The notes beneath the pieces are model-generated. The model saw nothing but the letters and a program-made list of their open reading frames with translations. It did not search any database and was not told the DNA's origin. 64,000 nt of DNA from Timema cristinae. Its lineage: Eukaryota > Arthropoda > Insecta > Phasmatodea > Timematidae. Shown one piece after another: positions 27,801 to 39,800 of this stretch. The position numbers were made by a program, and so were the translations under genes. The stretch is taken from positions 61,910,317 to 61,974,316 of the forward strand of contig JBCFYV010009882.1 of the NCBI GenBank assembly GCA_039000515.1, in the 5' to 3' direction. Position 1 is the stretch's first letter. The number at the start of each line of letters is the position of its first letter.

Positions 27801-30800
27801 GTGCATAACTTAATTATTTTTTTATGGTGAAATGGATAAGTAGGTCTAACGAATTATGAATAAGAATATTTTTAAATATGACAATAATTGCTAAAAATGC
27901 CTTAAAATTGTTAAAAAATTAAAAATTCATAATAATAAAAAAGATGAACTTTCAAAATAAATGAGACATCTAGTTTATAATCTGATTAATTATTACTCTC
28001 GTAAAAATGTGTTTTGGATCAAATAAGCTGAAAACTGTATTGTATTAAATTTAATATGCTAAATAATAATATGTTACCAAAAATTGACAATCACGTCAGG
28101 ATTTAGAGTTAATATTTCTCAAGTTCTTATGATACATATTAAAACAGTTGGTCCTATCTAGGTTTGTACAAAATATACAGAGTGTCCGGAGACTCAATGC
28201 CCAAACTGCACCTATGGTTTGTTTGAAGCTAAAGACATACAAAATCCCTATAAACTTAAATTCGTCAAATTACGCTAATACCATTAAATTGTGTCTAAAT
28301 ATTTGGCATACAAAGCCGGGAGAGCAAAGCTGTGCAAGCATGCGTGTATAACCGGTTGCATAGGAGATAGGCACGTAACACTGGACATGTAATAACGGCA
28401 AGCACTTGCTTTGCTGTAGTACCGTTAATGATAACCCTCAGAACGAACTCCCATTTCTAGATGAACAGGTGTGTCGTTTACTATTCATTGTGGTATGTTC
28501 TGTTGCCTTACTCCAAAATGTCAAGATGTAGTGCCTTGCGCCTGAATTCTATGCAACCTGTTGTACACCATGCTTGTACAGCTTCGCTCTTCCTTGGCAG
28601 TATGCTGAAACATTGAACACAATTTAATTGTATTAGCATAGCTTGCCGGATGTAAGAGTATAGGGATTTTGTATTACATTTGGTTCAAACAAATTATGTG
28701 TGGAGTTTGGGCGTTGAGTTTCAGAACACCCTGTATACACACCTAAGTGGTTTTTTTATATTAAATTCCCCAAAACACGTGCTATATCTCTTCCTTTATT
28801 TCAATATAAGTACTTTACATGAAAACCAGTTGGGTTTTCTCCCTGTCATGATTGCTTCCTCTTTTCTGTATTAAGCTAGTATTTGTTTATAATTCACTGT
28901 TAGATGTTGTACTATGACTAATAATGCTGAATGTAAATACATATTTCAATACGTGTTATGTTTGTCCTTTAATCATAAATAAACAAAAGCTTAAGTGTGA
29001 TAACAACAATCAGATATGTTTTGTTATGTCTGGATAACGAACGCTCTCCTATGTCTTAGATAGCATTATGCTTTGTATTTCGGAAGTCCCTTAGAACACT
29101 TTTGTTTTTACCACTTAGGACTACGAGCCAAAATGTAATAAATATCAGTACCAAATTGTTAATATTAATTAAATATACTGTATATACTCGACTAATCATT
29201 GCTTGGTATATTAACATGATATTGTTGACCACGCTAATTTAGCAAGTAACCACGCCTTTCTCCACATTGTAAAGAGACCTGTGTGATATGTAACCTTGAA
29301 AAGCTCGATCATAGCAATTATGCGAGTAAATACATATAGAGTCTTTATGATCCAACAATATAATTATAAAACTTACCTGTTTTAAACAAACTCAGCAGTC
29401 AGTTGTCACCTTAGGGTCTCACTGTTTAGCCACAATACTTTTCGCAGTATCTTTTGGTATATTAGAAGGTGTAATTCGTGACTTAATGAAATAAATACAA
29501 TTAATTCTCTTAAATAAATAAACAAATAACAGAGAGAAAAAACTAATCTCTAAACACGAACAAAGAAAGGTTAACACGAACCACACACTCACAGGTGAAT
29601 TTCCACTTTGAAGAAACTTTGTCATAATAAGGTATAGGACGAGTAAAGTGTCGGGATAACTTAATTTATAAAAGCACCGTAAAAGATTAAATTGTCTCAA
29701 AACAAAACAATAGAGAGTGGCACGCCTCACAGTCTCAGACCTGATTGCACATACACGTTTCCTTACCTATACTTGGATCCGGTGCCCACGACTGATATGC
29801 GTCATCTTCGCACTCGCGTCGTGTAACGCTCCTCCGTCTCAGCATTACTTTGATTTTAATGGTGGAGTTCACACGGGACGCAAGGTCTGGCGTCAAATTG
29901 GCGTCATTGTTGCGTCAAAACTAGTGACGCGGGTTTCTGCAAAACGTGGCGGTGATACTACCGCTCAGCGTTCTGTAAACTGATACAGGAGAATATAACA
30001 TAGAGCACTTTAGTCACAACTCTCCTATGGAAATCACAGTTATTGACAACTTCAATGTTGAAACATCATTTGATTGTGATTTGGCTTTGGATGAGACTGA
30101 TATTGATGGAGATAATAATAACCAGCATTATATGTTGAATGTGACAAATGTTGAGGTAGAAGGCTATACTTCAGAAAATCTTAAATTGATAGCAAAGATG
30201 TCCACTCCTTATCAGTCCCTGTGAAGACATAGAGCAGTGCACACGAGCTGCACGCGTCACTGTGACGGTAATCAGTGTACAGCCAGAATGGAAATACACA
30301 CACAGATTTTTATCAATGAGATACAGGATAGAAATGTCATTTGGAAGTCGTCCCTAGAAGAATAGCACGACACAAATAAAAAACAAGCAGCTTGGATGGA
30401 GAAATGCAAGATAATATATCCAAATACTGATGAAATGGAAGCCATAATGCTAAAGCAGAATGGCGAGCTCTCTCTCAATTTTTTTTATAATAGTTTTTGT
30501 GAATTTGGAAAACATAATTTCTAAATACAGTGGAACTTCCTTTATAATACCTAACTGGGACTATGTGTAATCTGGATTACACGGATTATCCGTAAATTAG
30601 AGTAAAAGTGCATTAAAATTGTATACATTACTATCTACCATTTATTTTCACAATAACAATCTATAAAATACTTGAAACATGTTAGAAACACTATTCACTT
30701 ATAAAATGCCTATACATTATTGTTACAAATACCATAAATATGACTTATAAGTTCATGTGAGGGTATTAGGGTTGTGTACAGCAAAGATAAGTTTGCCTAT

Positions 30801-33800
30801 TTTCTTTTTCACTCGCGTAGTGTAATTATCACGGCCATGGCTTCAAACCAACTGAGGCCGAGAGTTGCGTCCAAATAGAAGCAAGTCACTAGTGTGCACT
30901 GCTCCGAGTGCTACGACGTGGCGTCAACTTAGCGTCCCCAGACCCAGGTCGCTTGTGTGAACTGCTTTTAGCGGTGACGCAGCGTCACAGGACGCGATTT
31001 CAAAGATGATGAACATCGCTCGTGGGCACCGGCCCTAGACGGCTGTACTCAGGCCATTTTATAAATATGATAAGTAAATAGTCAACTATGCCTGCTGGTA
31101 TCTTTTCACAGCACTGCACGTGCGTTGTGTGGACAGGGCAAAAATATCACGAACAAAAACGTTCCATGAACCCGAGTTAGCTGCTGTGGTAGCCACGTTG
31201 AGGTTTCAGATGGAGCCTAATGATGTTTTTGAGCTTTTATATTATGAAAATTGGTTAATTTATAAAAAAAAAAATCTTGGATAATAAACCAGAACGACCA
31301 GTATAGCACAACGAATAAGCTGATTATGCACGTTTTTCAATGAAAACTTGCACAACTGTACACAAATTTTTATACACTTTTGGTAATCCCTCCACCCTTT
31401 AAAACCCTTTACATGGCTTCTCAAGTGTGAGGAAGAATATAAATTTATTTTGTTTCGGTGTGCATAATTGTTATAAAATTTTACATTTATCCTCAGAACT
31501 ATTACCTTGTTTCAAAATTGGAATAAATATGATATTTAAAAATTAGATTATGATGAGTAGCATTTGGTTTGATAATCATATAAAGAGTTTAATGCCAATA
31601 TTGGCTTTAACAGATATGATTAGTGCTAAATAAGTGACTTTTCTAGACAAAGTTTGAAAGCAATCTAGTCAATGTATGTGGCCCATGATGTTGCCATTAA
31701 AGAAACAAACATACATATGCCTCTAATCCTAAAAGTCATCATTTCTCAGGAACTTAACCGGCTTATATATGGTGACCTGAAAGTAACATAGGCGAGCTGC
31801 TTTATCTACATGGTAGTATTTATTATGAAAAATTATTACAGCTAAGAGAGTATAATAGACTTAGTTTTATTGTGGGAAAGGTTTCTTAATCAACAAAAAC
31901 CAGAAAACAGGGATACTTGTATTTTAATAGAAAACCACCCAAATATTTTATAAAATAAAGGCTGCTAAATGCCCTTAAAAATTCTCTTTAATCATCAGAA
32001 TTTAAAATTATTAACAATTAAAATGTCACTTTCCTGCTTCAACATCTACTAACTAAAAGGAAAATATTGTTTATTGCACACTCCATTTACCATTAAAGGT
32101 ATCAGTCTTACTTTGATAGACTACGCTAAAGACTTTTGTAACAGCCCAATGAACAAGGCCTGGATTTAATTATATATAATATTTTTTAATTACAAATCAC
32201 ATACATCTAATGTGTTTATTAACAATGTTCGTGATCCCCTTTATATGTAGATGTTTTTTATAAGTAATTTCTTTTTAGTTTTTGTCATTTTGAATTTTTA
32301 GTTCATAATTTCTTGTTTTGCATTCATACTGGGTCATTTTTAGGCATTTATGTTTAATACATATAATTTTAAATTCCATCTTTAATAAGATGACAAAGTG
32401 TATTAGTCAATGTTAATGAGAGAGCTCTGAGGCATAGCTACACAAGAAGTGTAGTTTTTAAATGTTACTAGTGTAGGTTCTGCTACAAAGGAATTAAACT
32501 TTGGGTCAAAAAACCGTCTTTATTATATGTTGTTCTGCACCAGTGCAAACCAAAATATATCTTTGCCTTGGGAGTGCTAGAACCTCCCCTTTTCTCTCGG
32601 AGATCACTACGCCAAGACAGGAAAAGCTCTTTATCTTCCTAGAGAGAGTTCTCTTTTTTACTATGAAAGCTATGTTCCTCCCCCTTCACCATGTAAAAAT
32701 TGCACCTAACTGCACTGGGGTGAGAGAAATCATATGGGTATAGTCTGTATTACAAGTGTGTGTGTCCAATTATGTGGAGTTTTTTCTTAGGGTCCCATAC
32801 CAGTGGGCAAGGATAGAAAAAAAAAAGGATTTTATTGACTGCTACGCCTATGCAGAAATCTCCCATCTCCTCTTCAAGTGTGGTGACTTTTCACTGTCCC
32901 AACCATCCCCCCTATTGTACAGCTGTAAGGGATCCTCTTACGTTGAAAGTACCCCTCTAAAATGTGAAGACCCCACCTGTTCTCCATTCTATCTAGCATG
33001 TAGTAGGGAAAAGAGAACTTCTTGGTACCCTCTACTGCTACCTGGTAGAAAGTAATGGAATTTACCTTAGTCATATTTGGAACATAAATTCCCCCACTTT
33101 CTTAACTTCGTTCTATTTGACCAGCCCTCTTTATATGACTTTGGGCTCGAAGAAACAAGTTACCTAGCTTGCAGGCACTTGATCTCAAGTTCACGGGTTA
33201 TAGGAGGGATACATAGCTTAGAAAAAATGTGTGGCAATCCAAATGAAACTGGAATCAATAATGATAATAATAATTTTTTTATAAGTTTATTACCCAGTAA
33301 GAAGTTTATGGGGCTACCATCACAATAAACTAGCCTAAAAAGTTGTCACTGTTAAAATTTGAGAGGACCTGATAAGCCGTGTTTTACATTTACAACACTT
33401 GCTGCACATCAAAATGGCCTCGTTTTGTTCATATTCTACCCCTCCCCCTATCTACCACTTTTCATTATCTGGTTGATGGCCTCCATCTACCCAGTGATTA
33501 AGAATAATATTTGTATCACCCTTCGTGGACTTCATGCATATGCCTACCAGTAGTCTAGGACGGCTCAAGTAACATCTGCACTGGCCCTACGAGGTCTAGA
33601 ATCCATAGAGAGGTGTGCCCAAAAATAAAGGAAATTTTCCTATCCTATTCAAAATGTTATTTTTTATTTTGCAAAGACCATAAAAAATAACTGGAATCCT
33701 TAGCAGATTTCTCTTCCTCTAAACAAAAATTATTTCAATGGTGACATAATGAGCTCTCACTTTCTAATTTCTCACCATTACAAGCCAGTGGCCAATACCA

Positions 33801-36800
33801 TGGGTCGGCTAGCCTGACTCTTCCGAGGAATGATGGTACTCCCCCATGAAAATGCACTAATACTATCAAAATCGTTAATCAAAGCTTCATATTCATACAT
33901 TTTTACAGAGCCATGCATTATATATACACATCATTTGACCGTTGATCAGAGCAATGCATGATATATTGACGAAGTATTATCATCGATCAAGGTCATGTAT
34001 CTTGCTTCATTGACATTTTAACCTCAATAATGGACTTAATTGATACTTAGACGAAATTGTATCATTTATATGAAACATTAAAGCTAGTTAGAGTATTTTG
34101 GATAATTGATCATATAAGTCGCTAATACCTACACTGCATTTATTCATCCGAGCTGTGCCTCATACGTAAATAACAATAATTGTTTATTGATATCAACCCC
34201 ACATTCTTCTTACAAATAAATTGATCATGGATTAAATTCCTGTATGCTATTCGCATGACATTTGATCACGAATCAGAGCCATGTTTCAGTATTAGACAAA
34301 TTATAATCATTGATCTAAGCTCCATTTCATTGATCAAAGATATGATTCATACTTGCATGACATTTAATCTTTATTAAAACATACTTGCGCAAAATTAATC
34401 AATCAAGGGTATTTTTGACATTTTTATAACTATCCTGAACCCTGAATGCCATTTTATTATATTCATGTATGATAAGGTCCCTTAGAGGTATGCACACTAT
34501 GAGAGATAGTAGGGACATTGATTGATTACCGAATTGGTAGAGGGGGAGGGGTATTCTTAACTATAGTAGCAGTTGCTCAATTCAATTTTTTTTTTCCCCC
34601 TGTTTTACTAAGATGGATTCCAGAGGTAAAACCGCACGTGACTAGACATAACCAATTATTATAGACGCTATACACATATGCTCTGTCCATAACCCAGAAC
34701 GGTTAGGTGCAATTTTTCAAGAAGAAGTTTTAGGAACATATCCTCAAGGTTAGAGAGAAAATGCTTGCTAGGAAGAGAGAAAGCGTCCCCAATTATCCCC
34801 AAAGAGGAAAGAGAGGACCAAGCGCTCCTAAGGGGAGAATTGATTCAGATAAGAAGGTTTTTTTTTAAATGTTTACACTGGTGGAGAATACCAGGTGATA
34901 ATAGCCGCTTTTTAACACTTAAGTTATAATTTATGCTATAAAGCAGAACAGTATAGTAATATATCCTTAATTTTTATTTTAATATCATTCAAATAACTTT
35001 TAAATTGAAGTACCTTCCGCTTTAGTTCCAGAAGCTCCTGACAATATAAAAGTGGTAGCTGGGTCCACTAATTCTCTTGTGGTGGGTTGGTTGACCCCAG
35101 CCGGCCAAATGGACGGATTACCAGCTATACTGTTTATCAACGGACACTTGAAGGTGGAAGAGAGAAAGACTCCAACAAAAGACGTCTTCCACCAACACAG
35201 ACTCATTACGAAGTGCATGATCTACTTAAAGGTGAAGCGCATGAGTTCTGGGTAACTGCGTTCACACGTATTGGAGAGGGCCAGAGTACACCAGTTGTGT
35301 ATGCTACAGTAACCACTAGAGGTACATTTATTTTGATTTTGGAGTTTTATAATATTACTGTTAATAAGGAAATATTCCTCATTACATATAATCCTGAAAT
35401 AAAACTATATTACTATACCATCAAAATATATAAATCCTTTACACTATCAGCGGACATCATCATCACACTAGCTAAATGGACCGGTATTATTTACTTTATA
35501 GTAGTAGTTTTGTTTTCATCAATAGAACATGCAAATATATGTAATAGACCCAAGCATATGCGAGAGAAACTCTTCTTGATAAATTACTTCCCAAAATGGG
35601 TTTATAATGAAAATATTTATATAAAAATAAACACAAAATTAATAATTAGAATTCAAAATAGCTCCTGCCAATTTTAATAATTTTGGCACATAAATTACTC
35701 AAAATAAATTATATTTAACACTAATTCCAGTAATCTGATCATTTGAATTCTACTACTGCCTATCAAGTTTGATCTATATTTTAATACGGAATTTTAATAA
35801 CACTTGCATAAATTAAATAAATGATATAACTTACTTATACGTTCAAAAGAAGGTTATTTACGTTGAAAATGTTCTCTCAGTACGCTTATGTTTGATATTA
35901 TTTGACTCTAGATTACATTGTCTTGTGCTCAGGCAGACTGAATCTACGTAGTTTCCTTACATCACTCTTTATTATGCGTTTATTATTACATATTAAGTTA
36001 ATATAAATTCAAAATGAATATTACCTTTAGTAATTTGTTTGATTTATTATTATAATAAATAGTAGTTAACATATCATGAAACACCATTGCATCGATATAA
36101 TTAATAATGAGAATTTGGTATGTTTGTTAGTTTTACTTCGAACTTTAACTGCCTCTAGAGTCTCCGCACACTTGAAAAATTTTGCCCGCAGACAGTTTTG
36201 TCTTTAGGGCTAGAGCTATTGCGTTTACGTGAGCGCGCACACTGTTAGTCACAATAGAGACAAGATGAAAATATCCCTTGAGCTCGGCAGACAGCCATCG
36301 TCTTTTCTGACTGCAGACTGTCGGGGACCTGAACAAATACATTGGAACGTGACCATTAAGGGCAAACTAATCAGTCCAGTCACAAAAAGTCAAATCTCCA
36401 GAACGTGTATGGTGTTTTGTTGCTAAGTTATGTTTTGTATCACTATACTATAAAGCCACATGGCTTACTCACTCACTCATTGACATTAATGTTTACCCAC
36501 TTCCAGATGAGCTAGAAACTTGAAATTTGGCGAGCATATAGCTTCTATCCTGTAACTGACGGGAAAATTCCAAAAAGTTAAAAAAAAAAAAATTACCCCC
36601 CAAAAAAATGGAGCGACTTTAAAATCGGTGCGGACCTTTCTTTGGAGGCCACTTGTGGCTAGACGGTAAGACCTATCATAAAACAGATTGCACCAGAGCT
36701 AGATTTTTTTAATTTAAGTACATTGTCCACACAAGTCTTAATTTTCTGACACACTTATGGGACAGCCAGACTCATAAAACTGTAAAAATAAATCAACGTT

Positions 36801-39800
36801 AAATAAAACGTCATGGAACATAAACATTCTTATAAAGAATAAAGTTTATATTTTTTTGTACTGACATGGTAAAGCTCATTGTGGTGATGTATAATAATTT
36901 GATAAATACTGCCTTACATAATTGCCTCTATTTTTAGATTGAGCTGAAGAAGCTTTGTCAAGTGTACACTCATAAATTGTGTCGGCAAAACATATACCAT
37001 CATGTATGCGCACAAAATTGTGCAAAATACAGCAGCACATTATGATACTTTTACAAAACTTCTCATTAACGCCAAGATGCTTGTAAAATATGCGCCACTT
37101 ATTAACTAAAATTCCGAATCTGAACTCAACAAGTCTGCGTGCTCTTGTGTGCCGATAGTTGAAAACACTTTTAAAGAACTACCAAGTTTTTTTATTCTAT
37201 AAAAATGATCGAATCACTCATAGCTCCAAGAGGCCCAACGTCAATAAAAAAAATATAATCCGCGTAGCCCCATGCCATTAACACTATGGAGAAAAACTTC
37301 ATGTAATTGAAATATTTAGAGCCTGAATTGTCAGGCCTTGCTACTCCAACATGTTTTCCATCAAGGGCTCCAATAAAGTTTGGAAAGCTGGTACGGTCAT
37401 AAAATTGTTCAACAATTTTGATCCAATCTTCCTGACTTTTCTACCTGGCATGTACCGTACATTGGCTGTAGTCTTTCCCAAATCTTGTCAGTGCAATCTT
37501 TCACAATTGATCGAAGAATAGAAGGTGCTATCAGATATTCAAAAGACAAGGCATTAAAGCTGATTCTTGTTGATGTATGCCTATGAAAAATATGAACCTG
37601 TAATTTATAATTTACATATTATGTGATAAATATTAAAAAAAAAAATTTAATTACTTAATTCGCTAGTAGGTCAAAAAAATGTTTGATCTACATGTGATAT
37701 AACAGTTTCATATATGCTGTATCCGAGCTGGAATATCGTGTAATACTAAGCAACAGTAAAATTGTTGATAAATAATATTTTCTTAATTTTTTTAGGCATG
37801 GATATAAAAAAAAGTGGCAGAATCTACGAAATTGCTTCGCGAGGGAGCAAAGAACACAAAAAGATACAAAATCTGGTCAGGGTGCAAAGAAGCGAAGGAG
37901 GTATATTTACATTGAAAAGTTACTGTTCCTTCTCCCATCTATCTAGAAGAGGGAAACTGAAAGCTATTTGGTCGATAAAGATTCACTATCAGAAGCCGAG
38001 ACTGGAAATTAGGCAGTATTTAAGAAACTAACTGTGTCAAGACTTCCTGAAAACAGTCAGCAGCGTCCACTAGCTGCCCGAAAAGATAGTTTTGAGGAAT
38101 CGTTGTTAAATATTTTGGAGAAGAAAAAGACAAATGAGATAAATGAAGACGTAAACTTAGCGCTATCTTTGGTTCCTATGTTACAGTCATCATTAAATGG
38201 CCTGACGGCAATCCTCAGTATTTACAGAGACCATTTGGGACTCATTATACACAGGAACAGTTTCAGGCTCAGGATCCTGGGACCACCTCGGGCTCAATAT
38301 ATTTCAGGTCGCTCAATGCCTTGCCAGAAAAAAAAAATGCAAAATGTCACACATATAGCATCTCCAGAAAGTGATGACACCATACAATCTTATATCAGCA
38401 ATTTCAGTGACGGGACAAGTGATTATATTACAGAGTTTGTGTTTCTGTAAAAAGTTTAAATTACTTAATATTTGGATAAATAAGCCATTTTTATAAAATA
38501 ACTATTTATTCCAAACCTACCTAATTGTTAATGCTATTCTCTCTTCCGGAGGTATACATAAGTGGAAGTTTATGTTTTGGTAGCTTACAGCTGGTCCAAC
38601 AGTGGTTATCAGCTTATCGAATGTTGATACATTCATACATAACTAAAAAAAAAAGTTTGGTGCTCACAAAGCTCTTCATATAGAATGTAAAATTTTCCTT
38701 TTAACAATCTGGAGCTGTAAATTGGATGAACCCAGTGCTGTCTGCCTATTATTTTCTTCTTCCGTGATCGAATGACTAGAGCACAAACAACTGCAGTTTT
38801 AAAAAAAAATATTTTTTCCTCCATAATTAGTATAACGGCAGTAAAACGTGACTGAAAAAATAAATGACAATAAGGGACTTGTCTAGTATGAAGGGGTATC
38901 AAGATAAAACAGTTTTGCCCTCTGTGTGAGGAGGTATCAAGACAAAACAGTCATACCCTCATGGTGTCGTGCGTGGTAGCTGACTCCGACAAAACAGTCT
39001 TCAGACATTTTTGCTCTCAGAGTGTGGCGCTTCTAAAACTCGTTTAGGTACAATTAATTCACCTGATAGATCATGAAAACATTCGTCCAAGTGAACCCTA
39101 ATAATTAATACTGTAATAGCTCACTGCCAAAATGCAAGCCTCCTTCTGCCTCAAGTCGAGGGACTTGATTTCAAATTTGCGGCCCCCAACCTAGTAAGTG
39201 GGCAAATTAGGCTGAAATGTCTTACTCTGAGGACGAGAGTTTACTAAAATTTGGCAAGTTTACTCAAAATACGTTACATATTTACCATTGTCGTTGATAT
39301 AAAACTTACCATAGCTAGTGTAACAGTAGTATATTTTATGCTATCAAATTAAAATTTATTTTTTTGGTGAAAGTAGCCTCATCAGCAAATTAATTTTAAA
39401 GAAGTAATGGATTATTAATTTGCACTTTAAGTTGGGCCCATTGACGGAATAAAAATCGATTTATGAAATTCTTGCAATGTCATCCTTGTTGCAAATTACC
39501 TTACCCGGATCAATGGCAATGATGTCTCCCATTAACTAATCTTTCTCTCGACGTTCGACCAATGATTGGAGTTGAAAGAAATTAAATACAATTTTAGTGT
39601 TATTATTAACTACGTTCAGGTGTGTCGGGCTTTTGTAATTTATATCAGCATCTCACATGGTTATTCCAAGGTAAAGTCCCGTCAATTGGCAATGATCCAT
39701 AACACGAATATAGTATTTATCTTAAGATTATTCGCATATATACCAATAAAAGACCATACATAGGTATCTATTTCAACATAAGTAAGTGGTTTATAGGGAC

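Larger units (their letters stand above)
26879..35025 (+). other. Dscam intron, 8.1 kb
   Basis: It holds a SINE tail with a TAA repeat (27253-27345), a TA microsatellite (27762-27795), a hairpin MITE (28176-28735), a Harbinger-like element (29775-31036) and a foldback structure (32430-34968). Nothing was recognised in 28736-29774 or 31037-32430. Confidence 0.85.
36158..39033. mobile_element. PIF/Harbinger element with two divergent genes
   Basis: The element carries a DDE transposase on the - strand (36876-37580) and a MADF-BESS protein on the + strand (37797-38450), head to head, the classic two-gene layout of this superfamily. Proposed ends pair loosely: the left reads CTCCGCACACTTGA with AGACAGTTTTGTC further in; the right, reverse-complemented, reads GCGCCACACTCTGA with AGACTGTTTTGTC. 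The outer boundaries are approximate. A separate tract at 36455-36600 (cactcactcatt and an A-rich stretch) may be a later small insertion. Confidence 0.75.

Noticed and set aside
35052..35255. Separate protein [16 protein letters not shown]...
   Set aside because: It is the acceptor-frame half of the FN3-4 exon running out of frame after the missing base.
35322..35677. C-terminal extension of the FN3-4 frame into [20 protein letters not shown] sequence
   Set aside because: It lies beyond a good donor site (gtacat), is AT-biased intron sequence, and the next in-phase exon is Ig10 at 42040.
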